Shown: in pieces, positions 24,067 to 32,711 of the stretch
How positions within the stretch are numbered: the first letter of the stretch is position 1
Layout: every line of letters starts with the position of its first letter
Origin: CADEDH01 sp965216205
Lineage (GTDB): Bacteria; Actinomycetota; Acidimicrobiia; Acidimicrobiales; SZUA-35
Direction of reading: 5' to 3'
Assembly (NCBI GenBank): GCA_965216205.1
Contig: OZ244139.1
Location: forward strand, 4,216,001 to 4,280,000
Length of the DNA stretch: 64,000 nt
Position numbers and translations under genes: made by a program
Notes under the pieces: generated by a model
Told to the model about the DNA's origin: nothing
Databases searched by the model: none
The model's input: only the letters and a program-made list of their open reading frames with translations

Positions 24067-25140
24067 ATGCCGATCGGCAGAGTCCGCCCCACTGTCGACT
24101 CGTTGCCCGCCTACCGGCCGGGCAAGGCGGCCGAGCAGGCCGAGGAGGAGCACGGCATCACCGACGCCATCAAGCTGGCGTCGAACGAGAACCCGTATCC
24201 ACCCGACGCTGCCGTGCTGGCGGCGATCGCCGACGCAGCGTCGAGACTCAACCGGTACCCCGACCACCTCGCCGTGGAGCTCCGGGAGCGGCTGGCGGCC
24301 TGGTTGGGTGTGGAGACTGAGCGGGTGACGGTCGGCTGTGGGTCGGTCGGCCTGTTGCGCCAGCTCTGCATGGCCTACGTCGACCCGGGTGACGAGGTCG
24401 TGTACCCGTGGCTCTCGTTCGAGGCGTATCCGATCTCGGTGACCACGATGGGAGGCGTCCCGGTCACGGTGCCGCTGGTCGACCACGCCTTCGACCTCGA
24501 GGCGGTGGCGAGCGCGGTCACCGACCGGACCAAGCTGGTGCTGCTGGCGACACCCAACAACCCGACCGGGACTGCCGTGTCGACGGCGGCCGTGGCCGAG
24601 TTGGTGGAGGCGATCGCCGACGACGTGGTGGTGGTCGTCGACGAGGCGTATCGGGAGTTCGCCGATCCTTCCCTGGGGGACCCGGTGGCCGACCTCCTCC
24701 CCGATCATCCGAACGTGGTGGTGTTCCGAACGCTGTCGAAGGCGTTCGGGTTGGCCGGGCTCCGCTCCGGCTATGCCGTGGCGCACCCCGAGGTGATCGT
24801 CACCCTCGACAAGCTGTTGCTGCCGTTCACCAACAACCTCCTCGCCCAGGCGGCGGCGATCGCGGCGATCGAGAACGCTGCGGCGATCCAACCGCACATC
24901 GACTCGCTGCTGACCGAGCGGCGCCGCATGGTCGCCACCCTCACCAGCGCTGGCTGGGAGTTGCCGGATGCCCAGGCGAACTTCGTGTACCTCCCGACCG
25001 GAGACCGTACCGAAGACGTGTACGTGGCCCTGGAGAAGCAGGGCGTGGTCACCCGCCCGTTCGCCGGCGAAGGGCTCCGGGTCACCGTCGGCACCCCGGA
25101 GGAGAACGACCGCTTCCTGACCGCGTTGGCCGCTACCTGA
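24067..25140 (+). CDS. hisC: Histidinol-phosphate aminotransferase (HisC type)
   Basis: This is a 357-aa fold-type I PLP aminotransferase: IKLASNENPYPPD near 37-49, ATPNNPTGTA near 161-170, VVVVDEAYREF near 189-199, the PLP lysine in TLSKAFGLAGLRSGYA near 223-238, and the C-terminal TRPFAGEGLRVTVGT with the substrate Arg. It converts histidinol phosphate to imidazole-acetol phosphate or, in paralogues, transaminates aromatic amino acids. The ATG at 24067 follows GAGAGGAG. The frame is open up to a GTG at 24004 inside the leader hairpin, a less likely start. It stands apart from any other his gene here. Confidence 0.88.
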   Translation: MPIGRVRPTVDSLPAYRPGKAAEQAEEEHGITDAIKLASNENPYPPDAAVLAAIADAASRLNRYPDHLAVELRERLAAWLGVETERVTVGCGSVGLLRQLCMAYVDPGDEVVYPWLSFEAYPISVTTMGGVPVTVPLVDHAFDLEAVASAVTDRTKLVLLATPNNPTGTAVSTAAVAELVEAIADDVVVVVDEAYREFADPSLGDPVADLLPDHPNVVVFRTLSKAFGLAGLRSGYAVAHPEVIVTLDKLLLPFTNNLLAQAAAIAAIENAAAIQPHIDSLLTERRRMVATLTSAGWELPDAQANFVYLPTGDRTEDVYVALEKQGVVTRPFAGEGLRVTVGTPEENDRFLTALAAT

Positions 25141-25183
25141 CCCCTACCTGACCCCGCCACTGGGGCGGGACGGGCAGGGCGGA

Positions 25184-26659
25184 TCAAGCGCGGCGGGAGG
25201 CCTCGACGTCGTTGAGGTCGAGATGGTTGCGCATGTACTGGTTGGCGGCATCGGTCGTGGGCTGGAAGTCCCAGGGCGTGTAGCGGCCCGACCGCAGCGC
25301 CGAGTCGACCACTGAGCGGTCGCGCTGGCTCTTCCGCACCGCGGCATCGACCGCCTCCACGTCCCACCGTTTCGCCACCTCGTCGGCGAAGGCTGCGCCG
25401 AGCGGATCCGACGCCGCCACGTTCGTGAGCTCGTGCGGATCGGTGTCGAGGTCGTACAACTGGGGTGGATCCGGCTGGGACCACACGTACTTGTGCGACC
25501 CGCGTCGGATCATGAAGATCGGGGCCACGGCCCCCTCCCCCAGGTACTCGCCGAGCACGGTGCGATCCGCACCTGCTGCATCGACGAGCGAGAGCACGCT
25601 CGATCCGTCGAAGTCGGCCGACGGCTCGACGCCGGCCAGATCACAGAGCGTCGGCGCGATGTCGAGCAGGCTCGACGGGGTTGACACCGTGCCGGAGCCG
25701 AAGCGCTCGGGGGCGCACACCACGAGCGGGATCCGGACGCTCGCCTCGAAGAAGTTCATCTTGTACCAGAGGCCCCGCTCGCCGAGCATGTCGCCGTGAT
25801 CGGCGGTGAAGATCACGACGGTGTCCCGACCCATGTCGTGGCGGTCGAGCGCGTCCAGCATCGTGGCCACGAACCCATCGACGTAGCTGGCGTTCGCCAG
25901 GTACGCATGACGGGCGTTTCGGACCTGAGCGTCGGTGACCGCGGTCGCCTCGGCCGAGATCACGTGCTCGAGGCGTCTGCTGTGCGGGTCGGGGTCGGCC
26001 ATCCGTTCGACGTCGGGCATCGGAATCGCGTCATGGTCGTAGAGATCCCAGAATTGCCTCCTGGCCACGTAGGGGTCGTGCGGATGGGTGAACGACACGG
26101 TCAGGAACCACGGTCGCCCGTCGGACGTGCGAGCGAGGTCACGGAGCTTGCGGAGCGCGTGGAAGCCGACGTCGTCGTCGTAGTCGAGTTGGTTCGATGC
26201 CTCGGCGATGCCAGCGTGAACGACGCTGTCCATGTTGTGGAACCACCGGTCGAAGCGACCACCGGGATCGGCCCAGTTCGGTGTCCATCCGAAGTCGGCC
26301 GGGTAGATGTCGGTGGTCAGCCGTTCCTCGTATCCATGGAGCTGGTCGGCACCGATGAAGTGCATCTTGCCGATCAGCGACGTCTGGTAGCCAGCGGCTC
26401 TGAGGTGGTGGGCGAAGGTCGGGACGCTCGACGCGAACTCGGCAGCGTTGTCATAGGCGCCGATCTTCGAGTTGAGTTGCCCACTCATCATCGCGAAGCG
26501 TGCGGGCGCACACAGCGGACTGTTGCTGTAGGTGTTCGTGAACCGCAGACCGGTCTCGACGAGTCGGTCGATGGCAGGGGTGATGGCGTGGTCCAACCAC
26601 GGGTCGGCCAACTGGTCGGCCATCACCAACAAGATGTTGGGCTGTTCGGATGGGCTCAC
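25184..26659 (-). CDS. betC: Choline-sulfatase-like sulfatase
   Basis: This is a 491-aa formylglycine sulfatase. Cys50 in NSPLCAPARFAMMSG is the C-x-P-A-R signature, with LLVMADQLADPW at 10-21 as the metal site, FTADHGDMLGERG, and a C-terminal WDFQPTTDAANQYMRN that resembles the choline-sulfatase C-terminal domain. It would release choline and sulfate from choline-O-sulfate in the cytoplasm. The start GTG at 26659 overlaps the stop of the choline dehydrogenase gene by four bases (GTGA), so the two are coupled, which strongly supports choline sulfate as substrate. Confidence 0.85.
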   Translation of the reverse strand: MSPSEQPNILLVMADQLADPWLDHAITPAIDRLVETGLRFTNTYSNSPLCAPARFAMMSGQLNSKIGAYDNAAEFASSVPTFAHHLRAAGYQTSLIGKMHFIGADQLHGYEERLTTDIYPADFGWTPNWADPGGRFDRWFHNMDSVVHAGIAEASNQLDYDDDVGFHALRKLRDLARTSDGRPWFLTVSFTHPHDPYVARRQFWDLYDHDAIPMPDVERMADPDPHSRRLEHVISAEATAVTDAQVRNARHAYLANASYVDGFVATMLDALDRHDMGRDTVVIFTADHGDMLGERGLWYKMNFFEASVRIPLVVCAPERFGSGTVSTPSSLLDIAPTLCDLAGVEPSADFDGSSVLSLVDAAGADRTVLGEYLGEGAVAPIFMIRRGSHKYVWSQPDPPQLYDLDTDPHELTNVAASDPLGAAFADEVAKRWDVEAVDAAVRKSQRDRSVVDSALRSGRYTPWDFQPTTDAANQYMRNHLDLNDVEASRRA

Positions 26660-28296
26660 GCCTCGACCTCCGGGAGGAAGACCGCTGCCGTTGACGGCGG
26701 CAGCGGCGTGTTGCCGAGGATCAGGTCGGTCGCCTTCTCGGCGACCATCATCGTGGGTGCATAGAGGTTGCCGTTCGTGACGATCGGGAGGAGCGACGCA
26801 TCGACCACGCGGAGCCCCTCGGTCCCATGCACCTTCATCGTCGACGGATCGACTACGGCCATGTCGTCCGTGCCCATCTTCGCCGTGCACGACGGATGCA
26901 GCGCCGTCTCGGCGTCGCGGGCGACCCAGTCCATGATCTCGTCGTCGGTCTCGACCGACGGTCCGGGAGAGATCTCGCCGCCGTTGAACTCGTCGAAGGC
27001 CGGTTGGGTGAGGATCCGTCGAGCCATCCGGACAGCTTCGATCCACTCTCGCCGGTCCCGCTCGGTGGACAGGTAGTTGAACTGCACCGCCGGCTTCACC
27101 TTCGGATCGGTGCTGGTGATCTTCACGGTGCCTGTGGAGTCGGAATACATCGGCCCGACGTGCACCTGGTAGCCGTGCCCGTCCGTTGGCGCCGACCCGT
27201 CGTAGCGGATGGCAATCGGCAGGAAGTGGAACATGAGGTTCGGGTACGGCTCGGCCGGGTTCGACCGCACGAAGGCACCGGCCTCGAAGTGGTTGGTGGC
27301 GGCCGGGCCTTTCCGGAACAGCCACTGCAAGCCGATCCACGGCGCCCGCCACCTGGCCAGGTGAGGCTGCATCGACACCGGCTCCTTGCAGGCGTACTGG
27401 ATGTAGACCTCGAGGTGGTCCTGGAGGTTCTCCCCCACGCCGGGCACGTCGCTCACGACGTCGATGCCGAGACCTCCCAGATGCTCGGGATCGCCGACGC
27501 CGGAGAGCTGGAGCAACTGCGGCGTGTTGAACGCCCCGCCACACGAGATCACCTCGTGCCCCCTCGCCATCTCCCGTTTCCCGTTCTTGCGGTACTCGAC
27601 CCCCACACAACGGTTTCCTTCGAACACGAGCCGCTGGGCCAGGGCACGGGTCTCCAGGGTGAGATTCTGGCGATCCAGGACAGGATGGAGGTAGGCGCGA
27701 GCCGCGCTGAGGCGACGGCCACGATGCACGTTCTTGTCGAAGGCGGCGAATCCTTCCTGGCGGAACCCGTTCACGTCGTCGGTCCGACGGAAGCCAGCTT
27801 GCACGCCAGCCTCGAGCCAGGCCTGGAACAGCGGGCTCGTGGCCGGCCCCCGTTCCAGGATGAGCGGGCCGCCCGCCCCGCGCCACTCGTCCTCACCGCT
27901 GAGGCAGTCCTCCGACCGTTTGAAGTAAGGCAGACAGTGGGCGTAGTCCCAGTGCTCCATGCCGGGGAGCGCGGCCCACTTCTCGTAGTCGGCGGGGTTG
28001 CCCCGTTGGAAGATCATCCCGTTGATGCTCGAGCTGCCGCCGAGGACCTTGCCGCGCGCGTGGTAGATGCGGCGTCCACCCATGTGCGGTTCGGGTTCGC
28101 TCTCGTACTTCCAGTCGTAGAACCGGCTGCCGATCGGGTACGCCAGCGCAGCAGGCATATGGATGAAGACGTCCCACTTCCAGTCGGTGCGGCCAGCCTC
28201 GAGGAGCAGCACCCGATTGGATGGATCGTCGCTCAGACGATTGGCGAGGACGCATCCTGCGGAGCCACCGCCGACGATGACGAAGTCGTAGCTCAA
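26656..28296 (-). CDS. betA: Choline dehydrogenase-like GMC oxidoreductase
   Basis: This is a 546-aa FAD-dependent GMC oxidoreductase. The FAD motif is VIVGGGSAGCVLANRL at 6-21, the GMC signature is RGKVLGGSSSINGMIF near 81-96, and the second signature is GGAFNTPQLLQLSG. The catalytic His region is LHPSCTAKMG, and the C-terminus reads VTNGNLYAPTMMVAEK. It oxidises choline to betaine aldehyde (and often on to betaine). The first possible start is TTG 28296, because an in-frame TGA lies just upstream. With the sulfatase it makes a choline-sulfate to betaine-aldehyde route for osmoprotection or sulfur/carbon supply; no betB, transporter or BetI is in the window. Confidence 0.85.
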   Translation of the reverse strand: MSYDFVIVGGGSAGCVLANRLSDDPSNRVLLLEAGRTDWKWDVFIHMPAALAYPIGSRFYDWKYESEPEPHMGGRRIYHARGKVLGGSSSINGMIFQRGNPADYEKWAALPGMEHWDYAHCLPYFKRSEDCLSGEDEWRGAGGPLILERGPATSPLFQAWLEAGVQAGFRRTDDVNGFRQEGFAAFDKNVHRGRRLSAARAYLHPVLDRQNLTLETRALAQRLVFEGNRCVGVEYRKNGKREMARGHEVISCGGAFNTPQLLQLSGVGDPEHLGGLGIDVVSDVPGVGENLQDHLEVYIQYACKEPVSMQPHLARWRAPWIGLQWLFRKGPAATNHFEAGAFVRSNPAEPYPNLMFHFLPIAIRYDGSAPTDGHGYQVHVGPMYSDSTGTVKITSTDPKVKPAVQFNYLSTERDRREWIEAVRMARRILTQPAFDEFNGGEISPGPSVETDDEIMDWVARDAETALHPSCTAKMGTDDMAVVDPSTMKVHGTEGLRVVDASLLPIVTNGNLYAPTMMVAEKATDLILGNTPLPPSTAAVFLPEVEA

Positions 28297-28440
28297 CGCT
28301 GCAAGCCTTCGAAGTCGATCACGTTCACCTCAGCCCGGAAGACTGACATTCTCGCACAGATGCGCGACTCGCTCGACGGTGCCAGGTCTCGCTCAATGGC
28401 CGAGACCGTCGCCTCCCCGGCAAGACGAACGAACGAGGGC

Positions 28441-28470
28441 CCGCACGGGGTGTCTGACACCGGTGTGCGG
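28441..28470. repeat. Dispersed palindromic repeat, copy 1
   Basis: A 30-nt element with nested inverted symmetry (CCGCAC...GTGCGG around GGTGTCTGACACC). It matches copy 2 at 48657-48686 at 27 of 30 positions. It lies in the 191-nt gap between betA and the small DUF2510 gene; I see nothing else there. Confidence 0.7.
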
Positions 28471-28487
28471 ATGTGCGGCGTGCCGGG

Positions 28488-28694
28488 TCAGCGGGCGTAG
28501 GGGTGGCAGCCCTGGCAGGGAACCGGGCCGTGGTGGGTGACGTGCTCGGTCCAGCCGTTGCCGTCGTGGAAGCGCAGAGCGTGCTGGTCGAACGGGTCGT
28601 CATGCCAGCCTCGATCGACCTCGATCGGGGCGAGGGTCGGGGCGAGGGTCGGGGTGTCGAGGATCGGGGTGGGAGGGAGTTCGATCGTGGTCAT
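28488..28694 (-). CDS. Small DUF2510-type protein
   Basis: This 68-aa protein consists of a Pro/Leu/Thr-rich start (two LAPTLAPIE-like units encoded by a short tandem repeat) and one DUF2510 motif: GWHDDPFDQHALRFHDGNGW then TEHV, followed by PCQGCHPY with a CxxC pair. DUF2510 units usually occur at the ends of actinobacterial membrane or kinase proteins; here the module is free-standing. The ATG at 28694 has CACAGT six bases upstream (28701-28706), fitting a leaderless start; ATG 28715 is an alternative. Function is unknown. Confidence 0.6.
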   Translation of the reverse strand: MTTIELPPTPILDTPTLAPTLAPIEVDRGWHDDPFDQHALRFHDGNGWTEHVTHHGPVPCQGCHPYAR

Positions 28695-28766
28695 GCCATT
28701 ACTGTGAGCGATCATGCGCATCTCTGGATCGGGTCGAGCCCCCATCTCCCCCGGGGCCACTAGGGG

Positions 28767-29963
28767 GTGGCCGACGTGACGTCCGACACCACGCCGGTGT
28801 GGCGAAACTGGTCGGGCAAGCAGTCCACTGCGTCGGCCACGCTGCACCACGTGCGAAGCGAGGCCGACGCTGCGGCGGTGATCGCCACCGCCCGTGACGC
28901 CGGTCACACCGTGCGGGTCTCGGGGGCCGGGCACAGCCACCAGCCGCTGGTACCCACCGACGGTGTGGTGGTGGATGTGTCTGGTCTGAGCGGCGTGATC
29001 GCCACGGACACCGCGGCGGCGACCGCCGAGGTGTGGGCCGGCACGCCGATCTACGCCCTCGGGCGACCCCTTCACGATGCCGGTCTCGCACTCGCCAACC
29101 AGGGCGACATCGACCGGCAACTCATCGGGGGCGCGGTCGCCACCGGCACCCACGGCACGGGGGCGACGCTCGGCAATCTGTCATCGGCGGTGCTGGGAGC
29201 GACGATCGCCGTGGCCTCCGGCGACGTGATCGACGTCGACCCGGCCAGCGATGCCGACCTGTGGCAGGTCGCCAGGCTCCACCTCGGCGCGGTCGGGATC
29301 GTGACCAGGCTCCGACTCCAGCTCCGGCCGGCGTACCGGCTCCGGGAGCGCGGGTCGATCGAGACCTACGACGAGCTCGCCCCCGAGCTGGCCGACGCCG
29401 TCCTCGCCGCCCGCCACTTCGAGTTCTTCTGGTACCCCCGCTCCGACAAGGCAGCCGTCAAGTACATCGACGAGACCGACGACGATCCCGAGTACCCACT
29501 GGCCGAGGAGGGTGCCAGGGTCGGCTGGAACTACGAGGTGCTGCCCAACCACCGGACGTGGCCCCACACCGAGATGGAGTACAGCGTGCCGCTCGAGTCC
29601 GGGCCCGCATGCCTCGACGAGATCCGGGAGATGCTACGGCGCGACTTCCCCGAGATGCCGTGGCCGGTGGAGTACCGGTCGTTGGCCGCTGACGACGTCT
29701 GGCTGTCGACCGCCTACCAGCGACCGACGGTGACGATCTCACTCCACCAGGATGTCGGCGTCGACGACGAGCCGATGTTCCGGGCTGCCGAGGAGATCTT
29801 CCGCTCCCACGAGGGCCGCCCGCACTGGGGCAAGGTCAACTACCTCGACCGTGACGAGCTGACCTCGATCCATCCTCGCTGGGACGACTGGTGGTCGGCC
29901 CGGGACCGGGTCGACCCGACCGGCGTGTTCCTCAACGACTACCTCCGCTCCATCCGCCCCTGA
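28767..29963 (+). CDS. FAD-linked oxidase, D-arabinono-1,4-lactone oxidase type
   Basis: This is a 398-aa vanillyl-alcohol-oxidase-family flavoprotein. The N-terminal FAD-binding (PCMH) domain has VRVSGAGHSHQPLVPTDG near 51-68, with the His that is covalently flavinylated in relatives, and IGGAVATGTHGTG near 119-131. The C-terminal part resembles the ALO domain and ends HPRWDDWWSARDRVDPTGVFLN. Relatives oxidise sugar lactones or alditols. It begins with GTG 28767; a GTG at 28776 is possible. There is no membrane anchor. It stands alone between the DUF2510 gene (divergent) and the kinase-LLM fusion (convergent). Confidence 0.85.
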   Translation: MADVTSDTTPVWRNWSGKQSTASATLHHVRSEADAAAVIATARDAGHTVRVSGAGHSHQPLVPTDGVVVDVSGLSGVIATDTAAATAEVWAGTPIYALGRPLHDAGLALANQGDIDRQLIGGAVATGTHGTGATLGNLSSAVLGATIAVASGDVIDVDPASDADLWQVARLHLGAVGIVTRLRLQLRPAYRLRERGSIETYDELAPELADAVLAARHFEFFWYPRSDKAAVKYIDETDDDPEYPLAEEGARVGWNYEVLPNHRTWPHTEMEYSVPLESGPACLDEIREMLRRDFPEMPWPVEYRSLAADDVWLSTAYQRPTVTISLHQDVGVDDEPMFRAAEEIFRSHEGRPHWGKVNYLDRDELTSIHPRWDDWWSARDRVDPTGVFLNDYLRSIRP

Positions 29964-29970
29964 CTCCGCG

Positions 29971-31455
29971 TTATGGGCGGAGGGCGTCGATCACGGGGGC
30001 GAAGTCGGCGACGGCGCCGGGATGGCCGACGTCGGCCAGGCTCACGATCGCCGTGTGGACACCGGCGTCGGCGAGGGCGGCGAACCGTTCGACGTGCGCC
30101 TCGGCCGGTGCTGCCGTGACCCGCTCGACGAAGTCCTCGGGTGACACGCCCGACGGGGCGAGCTCGGCTACCCGGCTGTCGAGCGCGGCACGATCGAGGG
30201 CGGAGAGGATCGGACTGAGCTGGGTGATCTCGATCTCGGCCGGGTCCCGGCCGACGGCGGCGCAGTGGTCGGCGAGCACGGCCACCTTGCGACGGATCAC
30301 GTCGGGCTCGCCGAACAGGTTGCAGGCGTCGGCGTGCTCGGCCACCAACCGCAAGGTGCGCCGCTCGCCCGATCCGCCGATCAGGATCGGCACCTCGGCC
30401 TGCAGCGGGCGCGGGTAGCAGATCGCCTCGGGGGTGGACACGTGGGTGCCCTCGAATGGAGGTGAGCCGGGGCCCCACAGGAGCGGCAGCAGGCCCAGGG
30501 CGTCCTCGAGCAGTTCGTAGCGCTCGGCGACGGGCGGGAACCGGTAGCCGTACGCCCGGTGCTCCCGCTCGTACCAGCCGATCCCGAGCCCGCACCGGGC
30601 CCGTCCACCCGACAGCACGTCGAGCGTGGCGATGATCTTGCCGAGCAGGGCGATGTTGCGGTGGGTCACGCAGGTCACCATCGCCCCCACCGACACCCGC
30701 TCGGTCTTCGCCGCCAGGAACCCGAGCGTGGTGTAGGCCTCCAGCATCGCGTCCCACTCCCGCCCGACCTGGGGGATCTGCAGGAAGTGGTCCATCACCC
30801 AGACGCTGTCGAACCCGGCCCGCTCGGCCTCCCCCACCACCCGGGTGAGCTCGGCCGCCAGGTTCTCGGTGACACCGGGCCAGTCGAACGCACTGATCTG
30901 CAGCCCGAACCGCATCGTCGGCGTCGGGGTCGATCGCCCCGACGCGCCGGTTCCGGTCGTCGCCGCGATCGCACCCGGCACGACGACGGCGGGCGCCGGT
31001 CCCACGTGTACGTGATCGAAGTCGACGCCGAGGTCGTCGCCGATCTCCTCCCACCTGGCCAGTTGCGCCGACAGCACCTTCGACGGCACCGGCGACGGCC
31101 GGGCCTTGTTCCGCTTGCGGCAGGTCTTGGGGTCGGTGTCGAAGCGAACGAGGTGCGTCGGCCGCCCGTGCTCGGCGGCGAGGGCGAGCCAGGTGGCGTG
31201 GCGGTCGACGTCCATGCCGAGCGTGTCGACCACGGTGAGCAGCCCACGCTTCAGCCGCCGCTCGACCACGAGGTCGAGCAGGTCGAAGGAATCGGCGCTG
31301 GCCCGGAGGTCGTGCTGATGCTCCCCCACCACGCCCCGGAGGGCATCCGACGACACCACCTGGCCCGGTCGGAACATCTCCGCCGCCCAGGCCGACTTGC
31401 CGGCACCGGACGGCCCGGCCAGCACCAGGAGCGAATCGGCGGTGAGCTTGATCAT
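29971..31455 (-). CDS. Fusion of P-loop (polynucleotide-kinase-like) domain and LLM-class flavin oxidoreductase
   Basis: This 494-aa protein has two unrelated halves. Residues 1-~165 are a P-loop kinase: GPSGAGKS at 14-21, SSDALRGVVGE near 35-45, TVVDTLGMDVDRH and FDTDPKTCRKRNKARP, close to PNKP/Zeta-type small kinases. Residues ~181-494 are a luciferase-like monooxygenase domain (MRFGLQISAFDWPG, SVWVMDHFLQIP, GIGWYEREH, PILIGGSGERRTLRLV) of the kind that uses F420 or FMN. An in-frame ATG at 30915 (M181) could give a free LLM protein. Both halves look intact. The ATG at 31455 is followed by the P-loop almost at once. The coupling of a kinase to a flavin oxidoreductase is unexplained. Confidence 0.82.
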   Translation of the reverse strand: MIKLTADSLLVLAGPSGAGKSAWAAEMFRPGQVVSSDALRGVVGEHQHDLRASADSFDLLDLVVERRLKRGLLTVVDTLGMDVDRHATWLALAAEHGRPTHLVRFDTDPKTCRKRNKARPSPVPSKVLSAQLARWEEIGDDLGVDFDHVHVGPAPAVVVPGAIAATTGTGASGRSTPTPTMRFGLQISAFDWPGVTENLAAELTRVVGEAERAGFDSVWVMDHFLQIPQVGREWDAMLEAYTTLGFLAAKTERVSVGAMVTCVTHRNIALLGKIIATLDVLSGGRARCGLGIGWYEREHRAYGYRFPPVAERYELLEDALGLLPLLWGPGSPPFEGTHVSTPEAICYPRPLQAEVPILIGGSGERRTLRLVAEHADACNLFGEPDVIRRKVAVLADHCAAVGRDPAEIEITQLSPILSALDRAALDSRVAELAPSGVSPEDFVERVTAAPAEAHVERFAALADAGVHTAIVSLADVGHPGAVADFAPVIDALRP

Positions 31456-31497
31456 GTCGGAGCCCCGTTCAGGCCGATCGCCGTGCGCTGGACGCCC

Positions 31498-32688
31498 TCA
31501 GGCCGGCGGCTCGCCGGAGTTGGGATACAGACCGGCCCGACCGAGCCGGTCGAGGCAGACCTCCACGCTCCACGGCAGCATCGTGGCCCCGCAGCGGGCG
31601 TCGCGGTAGGCCTGCTCGAGGTAGGAGGGCCGCAACATCGAGCGGCCGCCGCAGATCCGGATCGCGGTCGAGGCGATCTCGGGTGCGCCGGTCATGGTGG
31701 TGACCGTGGAGCTCCACGCCCGGCGGAGCGCGTCGAAGCTCGGGTCGACGCCGGTCTCGGCCAGCACGTCGTAGCAGAGCGCCCGAGCCTGGTCGTAGCG
31801 CAGGTTCATCTCGGCCCAGCCCTGCTGCTTGATCGCATTGTCGCGCCGCTCGCTCGGTCCGCCCTCGCCCCGCAGGTAGGCGCCGGTGTGGTCGATGATC
31901 CCCCGCATCAGCCCGAGGTAGGAGAACGTGAGGGTCATGTAGAAGTAGGGCCAACGTCGGGCCGACTGATCGAACGCGCCCGGTGGGAGCCACTCGTGCT
32001 GCTCGGGAACGAACGCCCCGTCGAACACGAGGTTCCGGGAATCGGTGCCGCGCATGCCGAGCGGGTCCCAGTCGCCCTCGATCGTGAGCCCGTCGGCGTC
32101 GGCCGGCACCCCCATGAACCGGATGCGGGGGTCGCCGTCGACCGCGCACACGATGTTGTGGAGGTCGGCGGCGCCGCTGAGCGAGGCGAAGATCTTGCGG
32201 CCGGTGATCCGGTAGCCACCGTCGACCGGTTCCGCCCTCGTGAGCAGCGGGGCGGTGGCTCCCGGGGCGACCCCCTCGGAGAACGGTTGGCTGTGGATCA
32301 AGTGCTCCTCGACGATGCCGCGTCGAAGCTCGGCTCGTCGCTCGTGGAGGAGTGCCCGCTCCTCGGAGGAGAAGTCGAGGTCATCGGCGAGCTGGCCGGT
32401 GATGAGTGTGGTTGCGGTGTGCATGTTGAAGGTGAGGGCGGTGGTGGCGCACCACCGCGCCAGCTCGGCCGACACGAGGGCGTAGCCCACGAAGTCGGCG
32501 CCGAGACCGCCCTCGTCGATCGGGATGCACAGCGCCAGCAGGCCAGCGTCCCGCAGGTCGTTCCAGTTCTCGGTGGGGAACGCCGCGTCGCGGTCGTAGG
32601 CGACGGCGCGCTTGGCGAAGTCGGGCCCGAGCGCAGCCGCCCGTTCGACCAGTGCCATCCGCTCCGCGGTCTCGATGGCGTGAGTCAC
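31498..32688 (-). CDS. Acyl-CoA-dehydrogenase-fold flavoprotein (possibly DszC-like monooxygenase)
   Basis: This is a 396-aa protein of the acyl-CoA dehydrogenase fold: ALCIPIDEGGLGADFVGYAL near 52-71, YRITGRKIFASLSGAADL near 153-170, MRGTDSRNLVFDGAFVP, and ICGGRSMLRPSYLEQAYRDA near 352-371. The C-terminal motif that normally reads YEGT with the catalytic Glu is replaced by CGATMLPWSVEVC, so true dehydrogenase activity is doubtful. Flavin monooxygenases of the DszC type show the same kind of replacement. The GTG at 32688 has TATTGT seven bases upstream. It is divergent from an NtaA/DszA-like monooxygenase gene with only 23 nt between start codons. Confidence 0.78.
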   Translation of the reverse strand: MTHAIETAERMALVERAAALGPDFAKRAVAYDRDAAFPTENWNDLRDAGLLALCIPIDEGGLGADFVGYALVSAELARWCATTALTFNMHTATTLITGQLADDLDFSSEERALLHERRAELRRGIVEEHLIHSQPFSEGVAPGATAPLLTRAEPVDGGYRITGRKIFASLSGAADLHNIVCAVDGDPRIRFMGVPADADGLTIEGDWDPLGMRGTDSRNLVFDGAFVPEQHEWLPPGAFDQSARRWPYFYMTLTFSYLGLMRGIIDHTGAYLRGEGGPSERRDNAIKQQGWAEMNLRYDQARALCYDVLAETGVDPSFDALRRAWSSTVTTMTGAPEIASTAIRICGGRSMLRPSYLEQAYRDARCGATMLPWSVEVCLDRLGRAGLYPNSGEPPA

Positions 32689-32695
32689 GGCTCCG

Positions 32696-32705
32696 ACAAT
32701 ACCGT
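32696..32705. promoter_or_regulatory. Overlapping back-to-back -10 elements
   Basis: ACAATACCGT contains TATTGT on the minus strand (32701-32696; 7 nt before GTG 32688) and TACCGT on the plus strand (32700-32705; 6 nt before ATG 32712). The two hexamers share the TA at 32700-32701, so RNA polymerase can open only one at a time. Confidence 0.6.
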
Positions 32706-32711
32706 GACGGC

